64,000 nucleotides of DNA, taken from Thalassolituus sp006212115. GTDB lineage: Bacteria; Pseudomonadota; Gammaproteobacteria; Pseudomonadales; Oceanobacteraceae. Shown here piece after piece: positions 34,872 to 43,330 of this stretch. The notes beneath the pieces are model-generated. The model was not told where the DNA came from. It made no database searches and saw nothing but the letters and a program-made list of their open reading frames with translations. The first letter of the stretch is position 1, and the number at the start of each line of letters is the position of its first letter. Where the stretch lies: the NCBI RefSeq assembly GCF_040372045.1, contig NZ_BAABWH010000009.1. One strand, given 5' to 3'. The translations under genes were made by a program, and so were the position numbers.

Positions 34872-35983
34872 ATACACTTTTTAGCCGCAACCTGTGGGTA
34901 CTGGTGGCATTATGGTCAGGCGCCACGCTGGCTCCAACGGCAACAGCCGAGCGCATCCGTGCTCTCAGCCATTCGGCTATAGAAAGCACCACGACGGCAA
35001 AAAGCACCGCGACGATAAAAAATACAGAGGCGAACCCAGAACACCACTCAGCTAACGTGGTTCACCGGCGTGTCAGCCTGATGACGACTACGGTCGACTT
35101 CCATATTGCGCTTCCCAACACTCAGCACACCACATCACATGCCGGGATATCGTCTGCCGAGGAAGCTATCAGCGCTGCCGTCGAGGAAATCGAGCGCATC
35201 ACCCTGCTTATGTCTGAATGGGAGCCTGACAGTGAAATCAGTCGAATAAATCAGGCTGCAGGCCAACAAGCGGTTGTCGTCTCTGCCGAAGTATTCCGTC
35301 TGATCAGTGAAGCCGTCAGGATCGCGGATATCAGTCACGGAAAGTTTGATATTACCTTCAAGAGTGCAGGCAAATTATGGGATTTCCGCACTCAGGTTAT
35401 TCCAACCGCGAAACAGCTAAGCGACGCCGTCACTGCAATTGACTACCGCCACATCAAACTGAATCCAGAGCAACGCTCGGTTTTTCTGAAACACACCAAC
35501 ACCCGAATTGGTCTTGGGGGTATCGCCAAAGGGTACGCCATCGACCGCGCCGCTCAGATCATCCGTCAGGCGGGCTTTGATGTGTTTTATATCAATGCTG
35601 GAGGAGATCTCTACGCAAGTTCCGGCCCCAATGCCAAAAAGCGCTGGCAGGTAGGCATACAGCACCCCGACGACGCGGAACAGCTGATCGCCATGTTACC
35701 GGTGGCCAATGCCGCCGTCGCCACGTCCGGAGATTACGAACGTTACTTTGAACATGACGGTGTTCGCTATCATCACATCATCGATCCCGATACCGGACAC
35801 CCGGCCCGCCTTAGTCGCAGTGCTACCGTCCTGACCTCTCGTGCTTACCTCGCGGATGCGCTGGCGACTGCCATTTTTGTACTGGGCCCAGAGCGAGGGT
35901 TAGCCCTGATACACCAGCTTCCCGAAGCAGAAGCCATGATTATTGGTGCCGACGGCGAAGTGTATTCAACCCTGACTGACTGA
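34868..35983 (+). CDS. apbE: FAD:protein FMN transferase (ApbE)
   Basis: 371 aa with a GTG start overlapping the thioredoxin stop. Signal peptide ends near TATA-ER, followed by about 50 residues of low complexity. The ApbE domain starts at VSLMTTTVDFHIAL and shows SEWEPDSEISRIN, GKFDITFKSAGKLW, the FAD-binding IGLGGIAKGYAIDRA, YINAGGDL, the metal site region, and HHIIDPDTGHPA. ApbE attaches FMN to Ser or Thr of exported proteins by phosphodiester linkage. The only small exported partner encoded beside it is the DUF4266 lipoprotein. Confidence 0.95.
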   Translation: MNTLFSRNLWVLVALWSGATLAPTATAERIRALSHSAIESTTTAKSTATIKNTEANPEHHSANVVHRRVSLMTTTVDFHIALPNTQHTTSHAGISSAEEAISAAVEEIERITLLMSEWEPDSEISRINQAAGQQAVVVSAEVFRLISEAVRIADISHGKFDITFKSAGKLWDFRTQVIPTAKQLSDAVTAIDYRHIKLNPEQRSVFLKHTNTRIGLGGIAKGYAIDRAAQIIRQAGFDVFYINAGGDLYASSGPNAKKRWQVGIQHPDDAEQLIAMLPVANAAVATSGDYERYFEHDGVRYHHIIDPDTGHPARLSRSATVLTSRAYLADALATAIFVLGPERGLALIHQLPEAEAMIIGADGEVYSTLTD

Positions 35984-36073
35984 GTCTCATTTGCCGAGTC
36001 CAGATCCTTCCTTTACTATTCGCGCATAGACTTTCCAGCTACCGAGTGGCTGTAATTACCTAAAGGCTAAGCT

Positions 36074-36550
36074 ATGAACACCGTTGTATATCCGGGCACT
36101 TTCGACCCAATCACAAATGGCCACACTGACCTGGTCGAACGCGCTGCACGTATGTTCGATCATATTATTGTTGCCGTGGCGGAAAGCCCGAAAAAGCGGC
36201 CCTTGATGGAATTGGAAACGCGTGTTGACCTCGCCAAAGAGGTTCTTGGCCACCTGCATAATGTAGAGGTCGTAGGCTTCAGCAACTTGTTGGCAGATTT
36301 CGTGAAAGAAAAACGTGGCAATATTATTCTGCGTGGACTGCGAGCCGTTTCGGACTTTGAGTACGAATTCCAACTCGCCAATATGAACCGTGTTCTGGCT
36401 CCAAACGTCGAGAGCCTGTTTTTGACCCCAGCTGAGCAATACTCGTACGTTTCCTCTACCATCGTTCGCGAAGTCTCCGCTCTGGGTGGCGACATCAGTA
36501 CTCTGGTTCACCCTACTGTTGCGGCTGCACTGAAAAAGCATCAGGGCTGA
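36074..36550 (+). CDS. coaD: Phosphopantetheine adenylyltransferase
   Basis: 158 aa cytoplasmic enzyme, penultimate step of coenzyme A synthesis. The nucleotidyltransferase motifs are typical: YPGTFDPITNGHTDL at the N-terminus (T/HxGH) and YSYVSSTIVREV near the end. GLRAVSDFEYEFQLA is also conserved. AAGG precedes the ATG. A terminator-like hairpin follows at 36606-36633. Confidence 0.97.
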   Translation: MNTVVYPGTFDPITNGHTDLVERAARMFDHIIVAVAESPKKRPLMELETRVDLAKEVLGHLHNVEVVGFSNLLADFVKEKRGNIILRGLRAVSDFEYEFQLANMNRVLAPNVESLFLTPAEQYSYVSSTIVREVSALGGDISTLVHPTVAAALKKHQG

Positions 36551-36605
36551 AACGTCCGTAAATCTGTGCTTTGCGGTTGCACATAGGGACTATCACGACG
36601 ACACT

Positions 36606-36633
36606 AAAGCCTCCTGTTTCCGGAGGTTTTTTT
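36606..36633 (+). terminator. coaD terminator whose 3' arm is the ggt ribosome binding site
   Basis: AAAGCCTCC pairs with GGAGGTTTT (36606-36614 with 36622-36630, one G-U pair), loop of seven, followed by T to base 33. The GGAGG lies seven bases before the ggt ATG (36634). The structure can therefore stop transcription and, if read through, hide the ribosome binding site. Confidence 0.62.
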
Positions 36634-38403
36634 ATGCGTCGCGTTTGGCCCACACGTACTTTCACTGCCTTGGTGCTTATCAGCACGTTTGCCGTTGCTC
36701 AGATCACAGGGTGCGCTCAGAACAATACAAAAGCAGCGCGACAGGATTCCGGGGCAATCGCGATTGCGAGCGCCCATCCAATGGCGACGCAGGCCGGTCT
36801 CGATATTCTGGCAAATGGTGGTAACGCCTTTGATGCCGCCATTGCCGTTGCTGCAAGCCTAGGGGTTGTCGAACCTTACAGCGCTGGTATCGGTGGCGGC
36901 GGGTTCTGGTTACTGTACGACGCCGATGCTGAGCAGTACCGCTTTATTGATGCACGGGAAACCGCTCCACAGTCTTTTCATCGCGACTACTATCTTGATC
37001 AGAACGGCGATGTCGATCGGGACAAAGCCGTCAACGGCGCCACAGCGGCGGGGATTCCCGGCCAACCTGCGGCCTTCGTTCACCTCGCAGAACAGTATGG
37101 TGAACTCCCTCTGACACAATCCCTCGCCCCCGCTATCCTGCAGGCGCGGGAGGGCTTTCCCGTCGATCCGCATTATCAGAAATTAATGGGATATCGACTG
37201 GACGCCATTCAGCGCTATGACGAAAGCCGTTCTCTGTTTCTGGATGAGGGCGCCATTCCTCAGGTCGGTCATGTTCTGAAACAACAAGACCTTGCCGATA
37301 CGCTGGAGCAGCTGGCCAATGTAGGATTCGATGGTTTCTACCGCGGCCCTCTTGCGGTCACTATGGTAGACGGGGTTAATCAGGCCGGAGGCGACTGGAC
37401 ACTCAATGACCTCGCGTCTTATCAGGTAAAAGAAAGAGAGCCAATCCAGATCACTCTAGGCGATGTGCAACTGATCAGCGCACCGCCACCATCATCGGGC
37501 GGTATTGCTATTGCACAGATGCTACGCATGCTCGAGCAATTCGATTGGCAGTCACTCAGTGAAGCGGATCAGCTTCACCTTCTGACTGAAGTCATGCGCC
37601 GCGCCTATCGCGATCGAGCCGAATACCTCGGAGACCCAGATTTCGTCGATGTCCCGGTCACTGAGCTGATCAGCAAAGCCCGTAACGCACAGTGGGCGAA
37701 CAGCATCGACATGACGCAAGCAACCCCAAGTCTCGATCTCGATGGCCCTAAAAATATTGAAGAAGGCTTCCATACAACGCATTTGTCGGTTGTCGATAGC
37801 AAAGGCAACCGCGTATCAGCCACGTTAAGCATCAACCTTCCGTTCGGCTCGGCCTACACCATCCCAGGAACAGGCATTCTTTTAAACAATGAAATGGACG
37901 ACTTCTCAGCCAAACCCGGCGAACCCAATGCATACGGTCTGGTCGGCAATGAAGCCAATGCCATTGCACCGGGCAAGCGTCCGTTGTCGTCTATGTCACC
38001 TTCAATGCTGGAGTCAAACGACAGCATTGCGGTACTCGGCACCCCCGGAGGCAGCCGGATCATCAGCATGGTATTTCTCGGCACACTGGAATACCTGCAA
38101 GGCAAGCCCGTTGAGGAGTGGGTTTCCCGATCACGCGTTCATCACCAGTACCTGCCTGATGTCATCCAACACGAGCCGGACGTCATAGCGGATGACGTAA
38201 AGAAAGAGCTCGAATCGCGAGGACACAAATTCGCTAATGTCGGCCGTCAATACGGAAACATGCAGGCCATTCTGATCGATAAAAAAAGTGGAAAAGTAAC
38301 CGCAGCTTCAGATCCTCGCGGTATTGGCTCTGCCGTGGTTATTGAAAAAGTGGCTATTAAAAATTCGGCTACTGAAAATAGTACTCGATATAAAAAGTAC
38401 TAG
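36634..38403 (+). CDS. ggt: Lipoprotein gamma-glutamyltransferase
   Basis: 589 aa from the ATG after GGAGG. The signal peptide ends in a lipobox (ITGC, Cys28), so the enzyme is probably membrane-anchored, unlike soluble E. coli Ggt. Large subunit: ASAHPMATQAGLDILANGGNAFDAAIA and GIGGGGFW. The autocleavage site and catalytic Thr are in HTTHLSVVD; after it come SINLPFGSAYTIPGTGILLNNEMDDFSAKPG and PLSSMSP. It hydrolyses or transfers the gamma-glutamyl group of glutathione in the periplasm. An upstream in-frame extension precedes the RBS and is not used. Confidence 0.92.
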   Translation: MRRVWPTRTFTALVLISTFAVAQITGCAQNNTKAARQDSGAIAIASAHPMATQAGLDILANGGNAFDAAIAVAASLGVVEPYSAGIGGGGFWLLYDADAEQYRFIDARETAPQSFHRDYYLDQNGDVDRDKAVNGATAAGIPGQPAAFVHLAEQYGELPLTQSLAPAILQAREGFPVDPHYQKLMGYRLDAIQRYDESRSLFLDEGAIPQVGHVLKQQDLADTLEQLANVGFDGFYRGPLAVTMVDGVNQAGGDWTLNDLASYQVKEREPIQITLGDVQLISAPPPSSGGIAIAQMLRMLEQFDWQSLSEADQLHLLTEVMRRAYRDRAEYLGDPDFVDVPVTELISKARNAQWANSIDMTQATPSLDLDGPKNIEEGFHTTHLSVVDSKGNRVSATLSINLPFGSAYTIPGTGILLNNEMDDFSAKPGEPNAYGLVGNEANAIAPGKRPLSSMSPSMLESNDSIAVLGTPGGSRIISMVFLGTLEYLQGKPVEEWVSRSRVHHQYLPDVIQHEPDVIADDVKKELESRGHKFANVGRQYGNMQAILIDKKSGKVTAASDPRGIGSAVVIEKVAIKNSATENSTRYKKY

Positions 38404-38451
38404 AAGCATTTCTAAAAATAGTATTTTTCGGATTTTAGAAGCGGATAAAAA

Positions 38452-39867
38452 ATGAATAAAAAAATAAAATTTTTCAGTACTTTCGTAATCTTGTTACTGG
38501 CTTTACCTGCTTTATATTTTTACAACAGCGGCTTACTCGACGACCTTCCCGTCGGAAAGGGTTACGCCGCAAAATACCTGTGCTCGTACGTATTTAATTC
38601 AGATTTTGACGAGCAGCAAGTCATCGATCGTTACGTTGCTAAAAAAGTAAAACCACTGCCATTAATCTGGACGGTAGACGTAGACCATGACGCTCAGGAA
38701 GTACGTGTCGGCGACAAATTCTTAGGGGACGATGCCGTCGCATTCTATACAGAAGGCAAAGGCTGTACGTTATTGATTGATCGCACCCGCGAAGAAGTCG
38801 CGGCCATTCCTTTTACACCATCAACCACACAATCTCTTCCAGCTGATCAGCCCTGGCCACACGGCAGCGGGCCTGTTGTTGCGGCGCACAGCGATGTCGA
38901 CATGGATCGGATTCAGAGTGCAGCCGACGCATTATTCAGTCACGACATGGCTCACACCACATCGGTTGTTGTAACTCATAAAGGCGAGCTGATTTTCGAA
39001 CAATACGGACAAGGAGCCAGCAAAGACACCCGATTACTCGGTTGGTCGATGACCAAAACCCTAACAGGTATGTTAATCGGTAAGTTGGCCGACCAAGGAG
39101 TACTGAATCTGGATGCCCCCGCGCCGATCCGCGAATGGGCGCAAACCGATCGCGCCGACATCACCACCCGACAGTTGGTGAATATGACAGGTGGCGTGCT
39201 GGTCAACGAAGATTACACCAAGTTCTCTGACGTCACCCAAATGCTGTACCTTGAAAGTGATCAGCACGGTTACGCCGTCAACCAACCCAAGGTGCATCCG
39301 GCGGGCGAACATTTTGCTTACTCTACCGCCGAAACTAATCGTCTTGCTGCCATTATTCAGCAGCACTTTGGCAGTCAGCAAGCGGTGTATGATTTTTATC
39401 AACAAGAACTGTTTTATCCGTTGGGCATCACTGATGGTTTTATCGAGTTTGATGCACATGGACAGTTAGTGGGCGGGGCATACGGTTTTCTGAAAGCGCG
39501 GGACTGGGCACGCATTGGACAGCTTTATCTGCAACGTGGCGAGTGGAATGGTGAGCAGGTGCTGTCAAAAGAGTGGGTCGACTTTGCGCTGGCGGAGTCA
39601 GAGCAGTCCCCCATCTACGGCGGTCAACTCTGGATCAATGCCGAGAAGAAGCGTTGGAAAGATGTACCGGATGTTCGCTACCTGTCGGGACATCAGGGGC
39701 AACGGGTGGTCATGATTCCATCTCACGATCTCGTGATCGTCCGCACAGGCATTACCGAAGATCACCGGCTGCAACGACGCCTTATTGGCAACCTCATACG
39801 CGATGTCATGGCATCCGTTCCAACAACTGCATCATCACGTGAAGCGCAGGACAAACCAAACAGCTGA
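38452..39867 (+). CDS. Membrane-anchored serine hydrolase of the beta-lactamase/esterase family
   Basis: 471 aa. An N-terminal hydrophobic segment (about residues 7-24) anchors or exports the protein. The class C beta-lactamase fold has the SxxK motif in LLGWSMTKTLTGML, the second motif YSTAE (Tyr, Asn position is Thr) and the HQG in LSGHQGQRVVMIP in place of KTG. It looks like an esterase or 6-aminohexanoate-type hydrolase rather than an antibiotic-resistance enzyme. The first 80 bp of the gene and its upstream gap are AT-rich compared with neighbours. Confidence 0.87.
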   Translation: MNKKIKFFSTFVILLLALPALYFYNSGLLDDLPVGKGYAAKYLCSYVFNSDFDEQQVIDRYVAKKVKPLPLIWTVDVDHDAQEVRVGDKFLGDDAVAFYTEGKGCTLLIDRTREEVAAIPFTPSTTQSLPADQPWPHGSGPVVAAHSDVDMDRIQSAADALFSHDMAHTTSVVVTHKGELIFEQYGQGASKDTRLLGWSMTKTLTGMLIGKLADQGVLNLDAPAPIREWAQTDRADITTRQLVNMTGGVLVNEDYTKFSDVTQMLYLESDQHGYAVNQPKVHPAGEHFAYSTAETNRLAAIIQQHFGSQQAVYDFYQQELFYPLGITDGFIEFDAHGQLVGGAYGFLKARDWARIGQLYLQRGEWNGEQVLSKEWVDFALAESEQSPIYGGQLWINAEKKRWKDVPDVRYLSGHQGQRVVMIPSHDLVIVRTGITEDHRLQRRLIGNLIRDVMASVPTTASSREAQDKPNS

Positions 39868-39919
39868 AACTTAGTACGGCATACAGGGTCACAAGGAGAC
39901 GTAACCCGTTGGAGGACGT

Positions 39920-40351
39920 ATGACGATTATTAAGAAAGGCTCAGCGATTTATCACGCACTTGGTAAAAAAGCGAAAGCCAGTGTCTCGACCGAAACAGGC
40001 GCATTAAAAGACCAGCCGTACGGTTTCAATACTCGTTTTGAGGATGAGCCCGGCACCAACCCCGAAGAACTGATCGCTGCCGCACACGCCAGTTGCTTCA
40101 CCATGGCGCTATCATTTGCGCTTGAAGGCGAAGGCTACAAAGAAGGAAAGCTGCAGACCAGTGCCGCCGTTTCTCTCGATAAAGACGGAGATGGCTTTGC
40201 GGTGTCCAAATCGGCTTTGACACTCAAAGCGCAGGTTGAAGGTATCGACGGTGACGAGTTCGAGCGGATTGCTCAGTCGGCCAAAGCGAATTGTCCGATA
40301 TCCAAGTTACTGAATACCGATATCACTCTCGAATACACACTCAACCAGTGA
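39920..40351 (+). CDS. OsmC-family peroxiredoxin
   Basis: 143 aa. The two catalytic cysteines are in AHASCFTMALSFAL and AKANCPISKLL, about 65 residues apart, and GTNPEELIAAAHASC is the family block. OsmC proteins reduce organic hydroperoxides in the cytoplasm. GGAGG precedes the start. The last 11 bases overlap the convergent exonuclease gene. Confidence 0.95.
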   Translation: MTIIKKGSAIYHALGKKAKASVSTETGALKDQPYGFNTRFEDEPGTNPEELIAAAHASCFTMALSFALEGEGYKEGKLQTSAAVSLDKDGDGFAVSKSALTLKAQVEGIDGDEFERIAQSAKANCPISKLLNTDITLEYTLNQ

Positions 40352-40856
40352 GAGTGGCATCCAATGCCTCATTAGTATGGCGGTAGGTTTCCTGAATCAG
40401 CCATGCATCGTTACTGGCCCGGTGGCGCTGGAGGTTCGCCTCCTCAGTCAAACGGGCCTTAGTGTCGTCCCAAAGCAAAATCTGAGGCTCTGTCATGATC
40501 ATTTCAATCGGACTGAGCTGAAAGGACATGTTCACACCCGCGGCCTGAAACAGGCGCAATAACCACGGTTTGTCGACCACCCAACCATCGCTGTATACGG
40601 TCTTGCCCGCCAGTATCTCATTCAGCTCAGTCGCCACCTGATGTACATGACTGCCGTGCCGTTTGAGCATATCACGCGAAATATTGTGCACTCCCTGAGC
40701 GGAGTCATCCCAGTGCGTCCAGTCTGCCGCCGGAACAATCAACGAACAAAAGCGCGCGCCATCAGCAAGGGCGACACCAATCTCGATAGGATAACTGTCA
40801 GGCCCGAAACCCGATGCTTCAATATCCATAATGTAAGGTGTTGAAATCCGTGGCAT
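40341..40856 (-). CDS. DnaQ-like DEDDh 3'-5' exonuclease
   Basis: 171 aa. Exo I is MDIEASGFG (Asp and Glu), Exo II is YSDGWVVDKPWL (Asp) and Exo III is HRASNDAWLI (His and Asp), giving the DEDDh set. The protein has only the nuclease fold, so it is not the polymerase III epsilon subunit. The role could be DNA or RNA end trimming. It overlaps osmC tail to tail. A 152-bp gap with AT-rich bases separates it from mutM. Confidence 0.87.
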   Translation of the reverse strand: MPRISTPYIMDIEASGFGPDSYPIEIGVALADGARFCSLIVPAADWTHWDDSAQGVHNISRDMLKRHGSHVHQVATELNEILAGKTVYSDGWVVDKPWLLRLFQAAGVNMSFQLSPIEMIMTEPQILLWDDTKARLTEEANLQRHRASNDAWLIQETYRHTNEALDATLTG

Positions 40857-41008
40857 TCATTGCCTCCCACAAGGTGCTTATTGTTCTTCAACGGCGATAA
40901 CGTAATCACCGGGGCAGCATCGTCAGAGTATTTCTATTCACAGTGCTTCAGTTAAAAACGCTCTGATAAAAATAGTACAGTAGGATACGTCGCGCGCACT
41001 TTTTTGGA

Positions 41009-41818
41009 TTAACGCTGACATTGCGGGCAGTAAACGGTCGCTCGCTGCCCCTGACGGATTTCTTTCAGTGTTGCGTCGCAATTCTTGCACGACTCACCAC
41101 CGCGTCCATAAACATAGAGCTGCTGTGCAAAATACCCGGGCTTACCATCGCCACCCACAAAATCCCTCAACGTTGTACCACCCTGTTCTATCGCGGCAGC
41201 CAACACCTGGCGGATCGTCTCGGTGAGTCGTTGATATCGGGCCTTGCTGATTTTGCCTGCCGGTGTCTGCGGACGGATACCCGCCAGAAACAGGCTTTCA
41301 TTCGCATAGATGTTGCCCACACCCACCACCACTCGTCCATCCATGATAAAGGTCTTAACGGCCTGAGTTTTTCCACGGCTCCGGTTGAACAGATGCTCGT
41401 CGTCGAACGCATCGGAAAGTGGCTCTGGCCCAAGGTGGGTAAGATGCTCGGAGGTTTGCCCCGGCGCGACCCACAACAAAGCGCCAAAGCGCCGGGGATC
41501 GTGATAACGCAGTACCTTGCCGCCACTCAGGTGCCAATCTATGTGATCATGCTTGGCAAGAGGGGTGCCCGGATCAACCAGGCGCAAAGAGCCTGACATC
41601 CCCAGATGCCAGATCGCCATACCTGCATCGGTCTCAACCAGTATGTATTTCGAACGACGGGACAGACGTCGCACCCTGTGGCCAACCAGAGACTGAATCT
41701 CATCCTCTACAGGCCAACGCAACTTTGGCTGACGGACATCTATGCGGGTGATGGTCTGATCCTGCAGATACGGGCTGATACCTCGGAGTGTGGTCTCTAC
41801 TTCTGGTAATTCGGGCAT
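41009..41818 (-). CDS. mutM: Formamidopyrimidine-DNA glycosylase
   Basis: 269 aa base-excision repair enzyme removing 8-oxoguanine. The N-terminal PELPEVETT supplies Pro2 and Glu3, GMSGSLRLV and NIYANESLF are conserved, and the C-terminal zinc finger is CKNCDATLKEIRQGQRATVYCPQC. Length is normal. It lies 119 bp downstream of the rpmG stop on the same strand but after a strong terminator. Confidence 0.97.
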   Translation of the reverse strand: MPELPEVETTLRGISPYLQDQTITRIDVRQPKLRWPVEDEIQSLVGHRVRRLSRRSKYILVETDAGMAIWHLGMSGSLRLVDPGTPLAKHDHIDWHLSGGKVLRYHDPRRFGALLWVAPGQTSEHLTHLGPEPLSDAFDDEHLFNRSRGKTQAVKTFIMDGRVVVGVGNIYANESLFLAGIRPQTPAGKISKARYQRLTETIRQVLAAAIEQGGTTLRDFVGGDGKPGYFAQQLYVYGRGGESCKNCDATLKEIRQGQRATVYCPQCQR

Positions 41819-41894
41819 AACGTCAGGTCGATAGTGGCTGTGTTTACATTCTATCGTGTTCGTACAGGGAGATTCGACTGAGAAATAACAGGCA

Positions 41895-41918
41895 TAAAAA
41901 AACCCGCCGAAGCGGGTT
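41895..41918 (-). terminator. rpmBG terminator
   Basis: AACCCGC / GCGGGTT, a perfect 7-bp stem with the tetraloop CGAA (TTCG on minus), followed on the minus strand by six T. It lies 19 bp after the rpmG stop. Confidence 0.92.
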
Positions 41919-41937
41919 CTTTCAGAAACAGGATCAA

Positions 41938-42096
41938 TTACTTGATCTTAGCTTCTTTGTACGCAACGTGCTTGCGAACAACGGGATCAAATTTCTTGAT
42001 CTCGAACTTCTCAGGCATGGTGCGCTTGTTTTTGTCAGTAGTATAGAAGTGACCGGTACCGGCACTTGATACAAGACGGATCTTATCGCGTGGCAT
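41938..42096 (-). CDS. rpmG: 50S ribosomal protein L33
   Basis: 52 aa, the usual length. MPRDKIRLVSSAGTGHFYTTDKNKR is the family start and KFDPVVRKHVAYKEAKIK its end. The zinc-binding cysteines of some L33 versions are absent, so this is the zinc-independent (C-minus) form. GGAG precedes the start at a short distance. It follows rpmB by 11 bases in the rpmBG operon. Confidence 0.96.
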   Translation of the reverse strand: MPRDKIRLVSSAGTGHFYTTDKNKRTMPEKFEIKKFDPVVRKHVAYKEAKIK

Positions 42097-42107
42097 AACA
42101 GGTCTCC

Positions 42108-42344
42108 TTAGACTTTTTCGCCGCGTGCACGCAGCTCTGCCAGTACTACATCGATACCTTTCTTATCGATGATGCGCATACCCTTAGTAGAGATACGCAG
42201 ACGTACGAAACGGTTTTCGCTCTCAACCCAGAAGCGGTGGCTCTGCAGGTTCGGCAGAAAACGACGCTTGGTTTTGATCTGTGAGTGGGAAACGTTGTTC
42301 CCGGAAACAGGACCTTTTCCTGTAACTTGGCAAACCTTAGACAT
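42108..42344 (-). CDS. rpmB: 50S ribosomal protein L28
   Basis: 78 aa from the ATG of MSKVCQVTGKGPVSGNNVSHS; a longer upstream frame is rejected. The CQVTGK and FLPNLQSHRFWVESENRFVRLRIS blocks are typical. Expressed with rpmG from the promoter at 42458-42486. Confidence 0.97.
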   Translation of the reverse strand: MSKVCQVTGKGPVSGNNVSHSQIKTKRRFLPNLQSHRFWVESENRFVRLRISTKGMRIIDKKGIDVVLAELRARGEKV

Positions 42345-42457
42345 GGTTCTTCGCCCCGATTTTGTATGTATCGAACAAATTGAATTCGTTACCAACCGTG
42401 GGCGTACATCATCAATTTATGATGACCGTAGACGGCCCTGGCTGAAAAGAGTTGCGC

Positions 42458-42486
42458 TTTATACCAAAACGCTGACATGCCCGCAA
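42458..42486 (-). promoter_or_regulatory. rpmB promoter with GC-rich discriminator
   Basis: On the minus strand a -35 TTGCGG (42486-42481), a 17-bp spacer and a -10 TATAAA (42463-42458). The -10 is followed by GCGC, a discriminator typical of promoters repressed by ppGpp. The leader is about 107 nt long. Confidence 0.7.
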
Positions 42487-42543
42487 GTAAAAGTGTATTT
42501 TTTACACAAACAACCTGCCCCGGAATTTCACCCCTAAATGTCG

Positions 42544-43233
42544 TCAAAGCCAGCCGCGCTGGGCGAAAGAGACGCTGTAGCCGTCCCCGACAACGAGATG
42601 ATCCAGCACACGAATATCCATCAACCCAAGGGCTTGCTGCAGCCGCTCCGTAATGGCTCGATCGGCACTACTGGGCTCGGCAATACCCGATGGATGATTG
42701 TGCGCGAGTATCACTGCAGCCGCCCCTTCAGCCAATGCCACCTTGACGACTTCTCGTGGATAAACCGCGGCAGAGTCGATAGTGCCGTGGAACAGCTCTC
42801 GATAGCGAATAACGCGGTTCTGATTATCAAGGAATAAACAGGCGAAGACTTCATGCTCTTTGTCACGTAACTGGCTCTGCAGGTATCGCTCGGTGTCCTG
42901 CGGGCTGCTCAAGGCATCGCCACGCTGTAATCCCTGTGCCAGATGACGCCGGGCCATTTCCAACACAGCCTGTAACTGTGCAAACTTAGCACTGCCCAGT
43001 CCCAATGGCTGACAGAAGTCGGCCTGATTCGCAGTTAACAGCGGGCGTAAGCCGCCAAAGTCGGAGAGAAGTTCGCGAGCAAGATCCACGGCGCTCTTCC
43101 CTTTTACCCCTGTTCGCAGAAATATCGCCAACAGTTCTGCATCAGACAGAGCTTTGGGGCCACACTCCAGCAACTTTTCTCGCGGGCGTTCACTCGCCGG
43201 CCAATCGGTAATAGCCAAACCACCTACCTCCAT
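42544..43233 (-). CDS. radC: JAB/MPN-domain protein RadC
   Basis: 229 aa. N-terminal helix-hairpin-helix-like part (PREKLLECGPKALSDAELLAIFLRTG) and a C-terminal JAMM metal-binding domain with HNHPSGIAEPSSAD. Its role in DNA repair is not clear; the JAMM site suggests an isopeptidase or nuclease activity. It is divergent from coaBC and upstream of rpmBG, as in E. coli and Pseudomonas. Confidence 0.95.
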   Translation of the reverse strand: MEVGGLAITDWPASERPREKLLECGPKALSDAELLAIFLRTGVKGKSAVDLARELLSDFGGLRPLLTANQADFCQPLGLGSAKFAQLQAVLEMARRHLAQGLQRGDALSSPQDTERYLQSQLRDKEHEVFACLFLDNQNRVIRYRELFHGTIDSAAVYPREVVKVALAEGAAAVILAHNHPSGIAEPSSADRAITERLQQALGLMDIRVLDHLVVGDGYSVSFAQRGWL

Positions 43234-43271
43234 GTCGGTTGTTGTCAGACCCAGGCCCCGTTGACGTAGAG

Positions 43272-43301
43272 TTAACAGGCCCTAAGCCTGTACGATATAC
43301 T
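43272..43301 (+). promoter_or_regulatory. coaBC promoter
   Basis: TTAACA (43272-43277), an 18-bp spacer and TATACT (43296-43301), 29 bp before the coaBC start. A good match to sigma-70. Confidence 0.62.
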
Positions 43302-43330
43302 GGATTTTTATTTCGGTCAGGCTTTTTATC

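Noticed and set aside
38452..39867. Serine hydrolase as an antibiotic-resistance beta-lactamase
   Set aside because: The KTG motif is replaced by HQG and the Asn of the YxN motif is Thr, as in esterase-like relatives.
42493..42507. GTGTA/TACAC hairpin after radC as a terminator
   Set aside because: Only five pairs, A/T-rich, and a short T-run; too weak to call.
42544..43233. radC as a sign of a mobile element
   Set aside because: It is in its conserved chromosomal place between rpmBG and coaBC, not beside integrases or plasmid genes.
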